Shown: positions 10,201-20,017, counted from the first letter of the stretch. The stretch is 64,000 bases of DNA from Letharia columbiana (GCF_014066305.1 NW_023501170.1:1-64000), one strand, 5' to 3'. The notes: generated by a model not told the origin, from the letters alone. Numbers and translations are program-made.

Positions 10201-11167
10201 ATCTCACCTGTTCCCATCTACTCCTGGAGCCGGTTCCCGTGCCAAAGACCACGATTACTCCCGGAACTCGGTATCCCATACAACGGTACTTTCTGAGACG
10301 CAGCGAAGACAGCAACGATCCTCGTCTAGGATGGTTGGGCAAAGCCCTTCCATTCGAGGTACGCAACCAGCTCACAGAATACATACTCAGCATCGAGACT
10401 CCCAGCACGCCTCGATAGATCAAAGCTCTTCCGTGCGGCCCGCGACTCCTAAATCCTCTATCCCAATACTAGAGGATTCACAACCACCTGAATCCTCACC
10501 CTTCGGAAGCCTTGACGAATTACAACTGGATAACCCTTTTGCCAGCTATGCTCGAGAAGAGTCTCAAACCATAGCTGGTGAGGATATATCTCACCTGTTC
10601 CCATCGACTCCTGGAGCCGGTTCCCGTACCAAAGACCACGATTACTCCCGCAACTCGGTATTCCATACCACGGTACTTTCTGAGACGCAGCGAAGACAGC
10701 AACGATCGTTCCGCGAAGCTACACCACATACCGGCTCTGGGACCACGGATAAGTCTTACTCGCAGTCGCAGGGGCGCACTCATTCCAAAGCTGGGCATAA
10801 TTACGCGATGCCCAGATCTTCAATAGCCACCTCTCCTACTCAAGTCACCGCTCATGGTCATGACACCAAAACTCCAAGCTCGCATAGAGAAGTGAGCATC
10901 ACGCGAGAATCAACTAAGCTACAGGGCAGCGTTAAAGGTCCTAGACAAGGAAAACGTAGCATTATTACGGCCGGCTTCAACGATATAAATTCGCAGGTTC
11001 GGCCAAGTAAGGTGCAAAAAGCTGGACCTAAGCAGGCGAAGACCCTTGGACCAATCATCGAAGACTCTCAGTCGCCCTTTCTGAATGGTCGCAGCCGAAA
11101 GATGACAAGGAGAAAATCAAGCGCTCCGAAAGGTGAGGCCCAATCCAAAGCTTCTGGACTATGCTGA
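7261..11167 (+). CDS. Large coiled-coil protein, two exons, unknown function
   Basis: This is the only apparently intact gene in the window. Exon 1 (7261-8897) and exon 2 (8947-11167) join in frame across a 49-bp intron to give about 1285 residues if translation starts at 7261; the start is uncertain. Residues 1-270 are low-complexity (Ser/Pro/Thr/Gln), with a repeated segment containing VLQDPFPVPFPNATP and a basic patch (KSRRRKTT, about 260). Residues about 275-500 and 570-880 are heptad-rich Glu/Lys/Gln/Leu coiled coil. The tail is disordered and holds a tandem duplication of about 135/129 residues (nt 9926-10707). Acidic motifs EDSQP/EDSQSP recur, and the C-terminus is basic. No enzymatic motif is visible. 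Such long coiled coils are typical of cytoskeletal, spindle-pole or synaptonemal proteins, but no family is recognised. Codon usage and GC content differ sharply from the neighbouring RIP-mutated DNA. Confidence 0.85.
8898..8946 (+). other. Spliceosomal intron of the coiled-coil gene
   Basis: Donor GTACGT at 8898, branch-point sequence ACTAAC at 8931-8936 and acceptor GATAG at 8942-8946 give a 49-bp intron. Splicing restores one frame: a Gly codon is split GG|G and the frame continues IARSVEACEE into the downstream ORF. Unspliced, the first ORF stops inside the intron. This is a textbook filamentous-ascomycete intron. Confidence 0.9.
9926..10707 (+). repeat. Tandem duplication inside the coiled-coil gene
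   Basis: Two in-frame copies (9926-10320 and 10331-10707, period 405 bp) both encode VGQSPSIRGTQP, HTQHRDSQHAS, SSSVRPATPKSS, EDSQP, SQTIAGEDISHLFPSTPGAG and TTVLSETQRRQQRS. The second copy lacks 18 bp (six residues) near 10450. The high identity between copies indicates a recent duplication or gene conversion. Confidence 0.9.
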
Positions 11168-11547
11168 GAAAATTCTGTTTTAGATGATAAGTTTATCCGA
11201 CGTTTCGCTCAAGCCTAAAGCCACAGACAAACACCGGTGCGAGGCCTACTTTTCCCCTAGTCCTTCGATATTGCCCCGGCGAAATTGCATCATCCATATC
11301 GTTTATTTGCTAGTTGATGATGGCACCGGTATAGTAGCTCATTGCAACTAACACCCCGAGCTTCTATCAGTACATTTCCTGCAGCTATTCTTGAGGAAGC
11401 GTACGATTACAAATGCTGTACATTAGCTGTATTGATCCTAGACAGATAGCATCTAGCAAGTAGACTAGCTCGAACCCTTGCTTGTCCAACGCATATCAGG
11501 TCATCAATTCAACACCGTGCCAAGTATGCCATATCGTAGTATCGAAA
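11168..11547. other. Intergenic sequence, nothing recognised
   Basis: This lies between the stop of the coiled-coil gene and the last recognisable codons of the HSP60 relic. It probably holds the 3' UTR of the former and decayed 3' sequence of the latter. No ORF, repeat or terminator motif can be supported. Confidence 0.5.
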
Positions 11548-12849
11548 GCGATCATATCAACATATTCGCCCTTTGCGCTGTCAAAGCCCTTATTGAAGTC
11601 TGATCCGAATTCATCCACAAGCTTGCCAACGACAACGCTACCTTCAGTACCAGCGTTCTCGACAATCGTACATACTGGGCGAGTGATGGCGCTCTTAATG
11701 ATACTGACACCCAGCTGTTAATCAAAGTTGGTGGGCTTGACGGAGCCTAGCGCATTGGCGGCAGCTTTCAAGAGTGCAGTCCCTCCACCTGGTAGGATAC
11801 CTTACTCTACAACTACACGGGTCGCGTTCAAAGCATCAACAACGCGGTCCTTCTTCTCTCCAGCTTCAATTTCGGAAGCACCTCCAACCTTAATCACAGC
11901 CACACCTCCGGACAGCTTAGCCAGGCGCTCTTATAGCTTCTCCTTCTCGTAGTCGAACGTTGATGGATCATTCATAACGCCGCGAATCTGCTCGCACCTC
12001 TGTGCTATTACGTCTACGCTGCCCTCGCCGTTCAGAATAATGATGTCCTCTTTCGTAATCGTAATCGAGCTAGTTAATTCAAGCATCTCCGGCGTAGCTT
12101 TCTCCAATTTGATATCAAGCTTGACCGTGAACACAGTGGCGTTGGTGAGAATGCCGAGATCGCCCAGAATGGATTTGCGGTTGTCACCAAAACCAAGAGC
12201 CTTGACAGCGGCAACTTGTAGCTGACCACGTAGCTTGTTGAGGATATAGACTGCCAAAGCTTCTCTATCAATTTCCTCAGCAATGATGATAAGTGGACGA
12301 CGCATCTGAGTGGAGGCTTCAAGCGCGGGTATTATATCCTGGACTGCAGATATATTCTTCTCTGACAGCAGGATCAAAGGCTTCTCGAACTCAACCTTTT
12401 GGGACTTAGTATCGGTGATGAAGTATGCGGAGGTGAAGCCACGGTCGAATCTCATACCCTCGGTAGCCACAAGCTCGTCCTCGATCGTCTTTCCCTCCTT
12501 GACAGTGATAACGCCCTCCTTGCCAACCTTCTCCATAGCATCTAAGATAAGCTTTCCCATATGGGTATCGGCGTTTGCCGAGATAGTGGCCGCCTGAGCA
12601 GTCTCTTCGCCAGTGGTGATATCACGCTTGTTGTTCTTCGATAGCGGCTTGTGTACCTCTCCTCAAATCCATAGGATTGCATCCGGCAGCGACGTTCTTG
12701 ACAGTCTCGGAGAAGATGGCGCGAGCGAGGACAGTGGCGGTTGTGGTACCATCACCAGCTACCTCGTTCGTTTTCGAGGCAACATCTTGTAAGAGACGGG
12801 CACTAAGATTTTCGAACTTGTCTTGTAGAGTGATCACTTTAGCGAGACA
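11548..12849 (-). pseudogene. hsp60: HSP60 (mitochondrial chaperonin) relic, middle and C-terminal part
   Basis: The minus strand encodes a group I chaperonin. It starts at [19 protein letters not shown] and carries the ATP-binding motif GDGTTTATV (near 12760), then [49 protein letters not shown], the apical-domain segment [31 protein letters not shown], and GILPGGGTAL with its C-terminal equatorial sequence up to GEYVDMIA. It is dead: a deletion with frameshift near 12610-12640 removes the segment after QAAIE, and in-frame stops follow EKEKL, VVVE and NFD. The final residues are lost. The presequence and first exon lie 2.3 kb away at 15180-15612, so transposon insertions separated the two halves. 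High residual similarity suggests recent pseudogenisation of a duplicate. Confidence 0.92.
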
Positions 12850-13063
12850 GGTTTAGCAACCGTAGCAACGAATTTCAAAAGAATGATTTAAAGCGGGATC
12901 AGCCTTATCCGGCGGCCGCTAACTTAATTGGGTAATATCTTGGGCTTAGCGCGATCTAATCAAATCTATCACAATTTCCTATCTAACCTTTTTATTCCAT
13001 CACATTTATATATCATGGACGCTTTCAACGAGGGGGGTATTATTGCTACGGCCTTTCTAGTGT
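12850..13063. other. Short unassigned spacer
   Basis: About 210 bp with no HSP60 similarity, no repeat and no credible ORF. It joins the 3' part of the HSP60 relic to the pogo-type element, so the chaperonin gene was broken by something other than the pogo insertion alone. Confidence 0.4.
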
Positions 13064-13065
13064 TA

Positions 13066-13832
13066 TAGTCTATCTAGGCTATAACGATTCGCCATATAAC
13101 GATATTCTGGTTGTAACGATTATATAGCCATATAATAATTATTTTTGATATAGAATAACGATAACTTATCTACTACGATATCGTTAGCATTTGCCTAGTA
13201 AATTCAGTAATATCGTTATATCCAATGGCCCTAAACAATATATCCTCGCCATCGTCGCCGCCATTGAGATAGGATTCCAGTGGGCCTAGGGCATCTATCT
13301 CTCCCCCACCGCCTAATCCTACTCGAAAACGACGCCGGGCAGTTACTGACGCTGAACGACGATGTGTTATCTCAAATGAATAAGCGGATTCAGGCCTTAG
13401 CTTCCTAGGAAAAGATCAAATCGGCAATGCATGTGGCCCGTTTCCTAAATTCTACCAATGAGGATGTAGTTGATAAAGATAAGGATACGAGTATTATAGA
13501 CCTGATTGCAGCTACCTATAGTCATGAAGAACGGGCTTACAAGACTGATGAAGAGGATATTTCGATACCTCGTGTCAAGGATTCAGAGGCCCTAAAGCTA
13601 CTAAAACGTCTATAATTATACGAGGAACAACAAAACGACGGCGATGATATACTAATCACACGTCTGAATCGATATAAGAGAGAGATCAGGGCTCGTAAGG
13701 CTTCTGCGCAAAAGCAGGCATCGATTCAGACGTATTTTAATAGTAATTAGTGTAAATCTAGGCTTAACGATAATTTGGTTGTAACGATACTGTCTCTATG
13801 AAACGATATATCGTTATAGCCTAGGTAGACTG
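13066..13832 (+). mobile_element. Pogo-type (Tc1/mariner) deletion derivative
   Basis: Terminal inverted repeats AGTCTAYCTAGGCTATAACG lie at both ends, and TA target duplications sit at 13064-13065 and 13833-13834. The right end reads CAGTC from outside, as in pogo-like elements. Subterminal 'tggttgtaacgat' motifs occur near both ends. The 767-bp element keeps the beginning and end of a transposase gene but lacks the DDE core, so it is a non-autonomous internal-deletion derivative. Confidence 0.8.
13221..13749 (+). pseudogene. Remnant of pogo/CENP-B-like transposase (N- and C-terminal ends)
   Basis: The 5' part encodes a Ser/Pro-rich leader and a basic motif (TRKRRRAVTDAERRCVI) typical of the start of pogo/CENP-B-like DNA-binding domains, broken by stops. 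After a gap the frame from 13427 encodes the characteristic C-terminal tail: DEEDISIPRVKDSEALKLL, LYEEQQNDGDD, LNRYKREIRARKASAQKQAS, ending IQTYFNSN. One stop (13613) lies inside the tail. The DDE catalytic domain of roughly 300 residues is missing, consistent with internal deletion. The assignment rests on recognising the tail pattern of fungal DDE-1/CENP-B transposases. Confidence 0.7.
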
Positions 13833-13890
13833 TATTGTTAAGTTCTTGGGCTATCGTCGCTGCTGCGCCACGCCATAGATACGTACCCTC

Positions 13891-14164
13891 GCACGCGGGT
13901 GACAGAAGTCGTTGCACACTAGCCCCAAATGGAGAATAGGGCAATCCCCCACCAAATTTCTATGCGCCAACACCATTCTTCTCAGAAATTCATTAACGAG
14001 TGTATATGTAGTATGCCTAAGAGATTACAGGCAGTCATAGATGGCGAGGGTCAAATGACAGGATTCTAGTAGAGAAGAATGGTGTTGGCGCATAGAAATT
14101 TGGTGGGGGATTGCCCTATTCTCCATTTGGGGCTAGTGTGCAACGACTTCTGTCACCCGCGTGC
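13891..14164. mobile_element. Foldback element with 93-bp perfect inverted repeats
   Basis: Arms 13891-13983 and 14072-14164 are perfect reverse complements over 93 bp (outer end GCACGCGGGTGACAGAAGTC), around an 88-bp loop. CTC flanks both sides (13888-13890, 14165-14167), a possible 3-bp target duplication as in PIF/Harbinger MITEs. There is no coding capacity. Perfect arms next to a decayed transposase imply that it is young. Confidence 0.85.
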
Positions 14165-14207
14165 CTCGGTGGAATACGATTAATTTAAATTTAATCTTAA
14201 TAAATAG

Positions 14208-15137
14208 ATACCGAAACGATTACGAAGGATTATACGTTTTACGAAAGAAGAAATACGTCTTCTAATTAATTACTTTAATCTAGAAAATATAGAGTATCGA
14301 GAGCGAGTACGGTCTAGTCTAGAATTCGCTTTATATCTATTATTAAGCAAGCTTTCGTAGCTACGACTACTCTTTGAACTCACACAATCCTTTGGACGCT
14401 CAAAAAGCTACTTATCTATTATATTAAATAATATACTTAAGCATTTACGAAGGCGTTATAATTCTATTCTTTATTAGCATTTCTCGCTTACTTATAATCG
14501 AATTCGCCGATACGCTCGAATCGTTAAGCGATTTAATAGTCATCGTAGACGAAGTACTATTTGGGCTTTTGTTGATGGAACTTTTCGAAGGCTTGCACGA
14601 CCAAAGCAGAGGGAGGAGTTCTTCTACTCCGCTTACAAGAAGTCTCATGGTATGGCTTGGATGGCAATTACTTGTCCAGACGGTCTTATTGACGCCAGCT
14701 TTGATCCTCTTAAAGAAAAGATAGCAGATGTTACGATGCTTCAGAAGTCCGGTATACTTGATAGACTTGATGGAGTCTTCAGAGGGAAGCCTAGACGCTA
14801 CCATGTCTTTGGGGATAAGGCCTATATCCATCAACGTCACGTTATGTCCCCCTATGTGGGCTTGGTCTCTAAGAGGAAGCGACGCTTTAACGCACAAATG
14901 GCAACTGCTAGAGTTACAGTGGAACATGGCTTTGGACGAACGCAAAAGCTATGGATGTCGAACGCCTTAAAACAATAAATAAAGATAGATCTTCAGCCTG
15001 TGGGAGACCTCTATCGAGCGGCGATATTGCTGACAAACTGTTACACTTGCTTTCGAGGAAACGAAGACGCAACTCGATTTAGAATACGACCTCCCACTAT
15101 TCATCAATATCTCGATGTAATAGATTCTATAAGTTGA
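14208..15137 (+). pseudogene. PIF/Harbinger-like DDE transposase relic
   Basis: One frame runs 310 codons from about 14208 to a TGA at 15135, broken only by TAG at 14358 and TAA at 14976. The N-terminal helical region reads RFTKEEIRLLINYFNLEN, YRERVRSSLEFALYLLLSKL and FGRSKSYLS. The DDE_Tnp_4-type catalytic core follows: IWAFVDGTFRRLARP (first Asp), YKKSHGMAWMAITCPDGLI, FGDKAYIHQRHVMSPY (second Asp), RVTVEHGFGRTQKLW (Glu). It ends VGDLYRAAILLTNCYTCFRG. The catalytic residues appear intact. No start codon is evident. AT-richness increases towards the 5' end, so RIP may have reached it. The relic sits inside the split HSP60 gene, next to the 93-bp foldback. Confidence 0.85.
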
Positions 15138-15179
15138 TATTTAGCATGGGCATCTATTCTCTAATGGTCTTTTGGACGA

Positions 15180-15612
15180 CATCTTTAGTGATCTTAGGAG
15201 AGCGATAGCTCGTTTCGACCAAGACATTTTGTCCTTTGGGTCCTAGTGTGGTTGCTACAGCTTTGGAGAATATCTCAACGCCCTTTAGATTTGAAGAAGA
15301 GGAGTTCTGGTGGATAGAAGGTGTTAATTATTCTATAAAGCAGGAAGACTGCTGCAGGATATATCCCATTAGGCCAAGCCGCTATTATACATGTAGCTAG
15401 CTGCAAATGCCTACAAGGAAGTCACGCCTATACACTCCTTGAGTAGAGCCGCCCTCCCGTCGACGCTAAATTTAAGGTCCTATATAGCGTAGCGTTAGTA
15501 ATTGAATAGCTTGATCGACGTTGCTAACGATTCTGGGGTTCGAGTTGAGAATTGATAGCAGGCGAGCTAAAGGAGCAAGCAAGACAGTCTCGCGTACCTT
15601 ATGAGCAAATCT
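15180..15612 (-). pseudogene. hsp60: HSP60 relic, N-terminal part with intron
   Basis: On the minus strand, 'RFAHK' (15612-15598), the usual end of the fungal HSP60 presequence region, is followed immediately by a donor GTACGC. About 300 bp of intron-like sequence leads to '[18 protein letters not shown]', 'QNVLVETSY' and 'SPKITKD', ending near 15181. This is the segment directly preceding the [11 protein letters not shown] of 12849. A retained intron means the copy arose by DNA duplication or in-place decay, not by retroposition. The intron contains a roughly 50-bp sequence shared with 7028-7078. Confidence 0.8.
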
Positions 15613-15685
15613 CTACTACTAAAAGTTGAGGGCGGTAGCAGCGGCCGACCGTAATCTTCGAAAGTGTGCTGGAGTATGGGAAGAC

Positions 15686-16354
15686 GGGCTAATTACTAAT
15701 TCATACCCCGAAACTATAAATCCTTACCGAATCATACCCCTAATTACTGAATCATACCCCTAGGGGTATGATTCAGTAATTTGCCATTACTTGGGGTATG
15801 ATTTGGTAATTTGCCATTCATAATGAAAATCGCAAAGGAGAAAATTCGCGACCTGGGCCATCCGACCATAGAAAAGAGGAAATATCTCCGACCGTATTTA
15901 ATGGATAACCTACCAGCTTAAATATCAGACGAAAGCCGAGTGGGTGTTAGCAGCAGCAGCTCCCACGGGGGCCCTATTTAGGTTTAAATAGGGGTCTGAC
16001 TGTCAAGCGCAGACTCCCCGGGACTAGGCTTTTTTTGCGCTTGACAGCCAGACACCCCTATTTAGACCTAAATAGGGCCTCCGTAGGGCCGTCGCAGGGC
16101 CCCCGTGGGGGCTGCTGCTAACAGTGGGCTAAATTTGGCCCCCCAGCCTATCTACACCCAGTCTGTGACTCTCACACACAGTCTTCACTCCCAATAGTCT
16201 ACACAGCAAGTTTGATAAATTACCGAATCATACCCCAAGCAATTAATCCTTATCGAATCATACCCCAAATTTTGATGTAGGGGTATGATTCGGTAATTAG
16301 GGGTATGATTCGATAAGGATTTATAGTTTCGGGGTATGATTCGGTAATTAGCCC
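15686..16354 (+). mobile_element. Foldback element (Mutator-like MITE) with 10-bp target duplication
   Basis: Termini GGGCTAATTAC and GTAATTAGCCC are flanked by perfect 10-bp direct repeats ATGGGAAGAC (15676-15685, 16355-16364). Target duplications of 9-11 bp are the hallmark of Mutator-like elements. The interior has nested GGGGTATGAT/ATCATACCCC motifs and a GC-rich hairpin (arms about 15948-16012 and 16037-16122). It has no transposase. It is the least mutated of three full or partial copies in the window. Confidence 0.85.
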
Positions 16355-16364
16355 ATGGGAAGAC

Positions 16365-17309
16365 TGATGGCAGAAGCGAAGCTCGCTGCATATTTTCGAC
16401 GGAGCTTGATCCTCGGGGACAAAGAAAGAGGACTGATGAATCTGTTATAGATAGGACTACTTTACCTTATAGACTGAGCAGTAGGAATATAAAACGAAGT
16501 ATTGACCCAGCGAACATCAAGAATATCTCTGAATGATTCTTCGACTAGTTCTAAAAGCAAAAAATCTATCTACTAGATAGGTTTAGCAATGTGATTTAAA
16601 AGAAGGAAGCTAATATAGATACACCCCCTCTTTTAATATATATCTATATTACCTACTTAAAAGTATAATTTAAAACGAGAAGGGTTATAATTACGTGGGC
16701 TAGCCATACATGATAATACTTAGCGTCGTCGATCGCCGACAAATTACATTACTATTTTATATTAATAGCTGCTACGCGTACTAGTATAGTCTCTATCTAC
16801 TAGACGTACTTAGTTTTATAAGAAAACGTATAATACTAGGAAATGCGGAATCTTAAATTCGATAAGTCCGATTCAATACTTAAATGTCTACTTCTTACTA
16901 AAATTCTATGGTAACTCCGTATAATAAGGATTAATAACTCTAGTTCTTTCTTGCTATCAAGGCTATTACATTAAGAAACTTAAATTATTATTTTTTAGAC
17001 CTTATCGATCTATTAACGCGTAAAAATCGTATCTCTTTCACCTTACTAGATATATTACTACGAAGATACTATAGTAAAGACTACGACGAAGCTCTCAGTA
17101 AACTAAACGATAGTAATCTAAGTGGGCCTGACGTAGTAGATATAGTAGTTATTTAAATAAGTGGTAGTAATAGCTATAATAGTAGTAGCTAGCTATATCG
17201 AATTTATCGAATTTAAAATTTTCGTATTTTCTAATATTATACGTTTTCTTATAAAACTAAGTAATCTACTTAAATAGCTATAGTAACTACTATAACGACT
17301 ACTTAAATA
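16365..17309. other. Decayed sequence with an inverted-repeat relic
   Basis: Bases 16365-16600 have no recognisable content. From about 16600 the sequence is AT-rich. About 16778-16870 and 17190-17285 are diverged reverse complements (CTTAGTTTTATAAGAAAACG at the left), probably the ends of a short RIP-mutated inverted-repeat element. No gene can be supported. Confidence 0.45.
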
Positions 17310-17964
17310 TAATTCTATATCTATATAATACGAAATACCTCTTACGTATATTTGGCTGTGGTTACGATAAAAATAGACGAATACTTTTAAATCTTAGTCT
17401 ATGCTAAGAAAAATATCAGTAGCGGAATTATAAGGCCGCGTCAGGTTTATATAAGAGTTATATTAAAATAAGGCGCGGCCTCGTAGCAACCTCGCTGTCA
17501 CTATTACACCGTCGCTAGATCTCGCTATCATCGATGAGGCTATTCGTATAATAAAGGCTCTCCGCCTTCCCGAGGTATACAGGGCGGAAAGAAGACTCGC
17601 CGTCACCGGAGCTGGGGATTTTCACGGGGAAGAGGACTTTATCGATGGTGTTGCCTATGTAGTCTAGTTTAATCCTCCCTACTCCGCCTCGCTGACGCCT
17701 TTAGCCAGGCTATATTATACTCATCGCCGGCGAGCTCCTTCAAGGCCTCTTAAACCCCTTATTAAAGAATAAGCCCGATCATTTAGCGTAACATCGCCAC
17801 CCACTGAGCGGAAATACGCTCCCTTACATCGTTCTCTCAATCTATCATACCCGCCTTTAAATCGTAGAATTTGACCTTAATCTCATCGAGTACTTCACGA
17901 ACATTTAACATATGCTTGCTGGGATCGTTAGGTTTATCGTAGATATCTTAACGCGATCTTCGAG

Positions 17965-19097
17965 GGGCTAATTACTAATTCATATCTCGAAACTATAAAT
18001 CCTTATCGAATTATACTTCTAATTATTAAATTATACCCCTAGGGATATAATTTAGTAATTTATTATTACTTGAAATATAATTTAATAATTTGCCATTCAT
18101 AATAAAAATCGCAAAGAAGAAAATTCGCGACCTAGGTTATTCGATTATAGAAAAGAGAAAATATCTTCGATCGTAATCTATTAACTTAGATATATTAGAC
18201 GAAAGTCGAGTGGGTGTTAGTAGCAGCCCTCGTAGGGCCGTCGTAGGGCCTCCGTAGAGGCTGCTAATAGTGAGCTAAATTTAATTCTCTAGCCTATCTA
18301 TACCCAGTCTATAACTCTCATATATAGTCTTTACTCTCGGGCGAATTATATTTTTATACCCTAAACTATAAGATTCTTATAAATTTATATCTTATCTTAT
18401 ATTTTCATATCTTAATAGAATATAAATTTATAAGATATTATTAATAGAGATATAATTTTATAAGATACTATTAATAGAAGTATAATTTTATAAGTTATCA
18501 TCTATAGAGCGAGTTAATATTAGAAATTATTTCTTCGAGGGCTCTACGAGGCCTCTTAGAGATGTCTATAGCGTAAAGTATAAATATCTCTATTTAACTC
18601 TTTAGCGATAACTCGGGTTACTAATAATTTCTAATAATTTATAGATATAAAAGTATTATATTAGTAACTCGACTAAAAAGACTTAGTCTCGGGGGTGTTT
18701 ACGCTTGATAGCTAGATACCTCTATTTAAATCTAAATAGAGCCTCGTAGAGCGTGATATCTTATATTTTCATACCCTAAGAAATGATAACTTACAAATTC
18801 ATATCTCAAAGACTAACAACTTATAAATTCATACCCTATTTTTTTAATAAGGGGTATGAAAATGTAAGATGAGGTATGAATTTATAAGAATTATATAGTT
18901 TGAGATATGAAAATATAATTCGTCTCTTTACTTCTAATAGTCTATATAGTAAATTTAATAAATTACTAAATCATATCTTAAGCAATTAATTCTTATCGAA
19001 TTATATCTCAAATTTTAATGTAGGGGTATAATTCAGTAATTAGGGGTATAATTCGATAAGGATTTATAGTTTCGGGGTATGATTCGGTAATTAGCCC
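17965..19097 (+). mobile_element. RIP-mutated foldback element with nested copy
   Basis: Termini GGGCTAATTAC and GTAATTAGCCC are flanked by 10-bp repeats GATCTTCGAG (17955-17964) and GACCTTCGAG (19098-19107), which differ by one C/T. Bases 17965-18330 align with 15686-16190; differences are almost all C-to-T or G-to-A, and CpG is spared. A further family member (18339-18925) is inserted inside it. This insertion interrupts the gene relic on the minus strand. Confidence 0.85.
18339..18925 (+). mobile_element. Foldback-family element nested in the previous one
   Basis: It starts GGGCGAATTA and ends TAATTCGTCT (a mutated TAATTCGCCC). The flanks are CTTTACTCTC (18329-18338) and CTTTACTTCT (18926-18935). 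Each differs from the undamaged sequence CTTCACTCCC, still readable at the homologous place in 15686-16354, only by C-to-T changes. It is therefore a 10-bp target duplication whose copies were mutated independently. The interior holds a mutated solo GC-rich unit (18668-18752). Confidence 0.8.
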
Positions 19098-19466
19098 GAC
19101 CTTCGAGGGTATCACAGGCGCGAGTTTGCTACGTTTGGTCCCCTTTCGCGGCTCTTTCTGCTTATCAAGGCTAACAGAGGCCTTCCGCTTGATAGGGGGG
19201 TGGTAGAAGATAGGGAGGGTGTTGAATGGTGGCGACGGCGATCTAGACGCGTCAGAGTACGTGCCGCGACTCCACTCAGCATCACTGGGGTCACTCTCAT
19301 CCTTCTCCTGCAGCAGGGCCATATCGTCTTCCGAGAGAACCTCTGGCAGAGGACGATCCCGATCAATGCCTTCAGGGTTGCTACCGTACCAATCCAGCTC
19401 CTCCTGAGTATCCTCGAAGCCCCCGTATTGCGGGGGCTGGCGAACGACGCGTTCTTGAGAGGTCAT

Positions 19467-20017
19467 AGTGGGCGGGGCGAAGTTGTAGAGCGGAGTTGTG
19501 GATAGCTTCAAAAAAATTGATGGGCGACAGCGAGGTATGAAGAAGAAGAGTGCAACAGGTAAGGAAGGCTGCCAAATTACTATGGGAGGGCCTTACTAAT
19601 CCGGCGAGTCGGTCTAATCGTTCTCCGGTAATATTACCGTGAGGGTGGGCTGAGGTTTAAAAGCTCCCAAACAGGCGCTCCCGCGAATGATTTTTGCAAA
19701 CAGAAGTAGATTCTAAAAAAGAATATAAGAGAAAAAATTCTTTCTAGATAAATTATATTAGTACGGAGGTCGGTATTAAAAGTTCTAGATATGCCAAGAT
19801 AAGAGTTCAGGTAGGGCTGAGTGCTTGGCATACTTTCAAATTTCATGAATAGTATTATTATTCTTTATTTTAAGGAGTACTAGTACTCTATATAATAGCG
19901 ACGTAATATATATATACGAAGTATATATATACGAAGTATAAATATAATAGCGACGTAGTATATATATAATAGCGATAATATTAAAGTATTAAATATAGTA
20001 TAGAGAAATAGAGAAAG
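19467..20017. other. Spacer with short AT-rich tandem repeats
   Basis: This is 5' flanking sequence of the minus-strand relic followed by AT-rich DNA. Bases 19890-19980 contain short tandem motifs (TATAATAGCGACGTA, ATATATATACGAAG). No gene, TIR or conserved motif is visible. Confidence 0.45.

Larger units (their letters stand above)
17310..19466 (-). pseudogene. Unidentified gene relic interrupted by a foldback element
   Basis: From the ATG at 19466 the minus strand encodes MTSQERVVRQPPQYGGFEDT, an acidic Ser/Pro-rich stretch (LSEDDMALLQEKDESDPSDA) and a basic patch (KRKASVSLDKQKEPRKGTKR) up to SKLAPVIPSKV at 19098. A transposon then intervenes (17965-19097). Beyond it, 17964 downwards, a helical frame with many stops can be followed (KHMLNVREVLDEIKVKFYDL, EALKELAGDEYNIAWLKASA). 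The two parts are joined by a 10-bp target duplication, so they belonged to one locus. An intron or frameshift lies near the junction. The family is not recognised; a gag-like or other transposon ORF is possible. Confidence 0.5.

Noticed and set aside
10133..10826. ORFs on both strands in the coiled-coil gene
   Set aside because: They duplicate with the 405-bp internal repeat and are shadows of the real reading frame.
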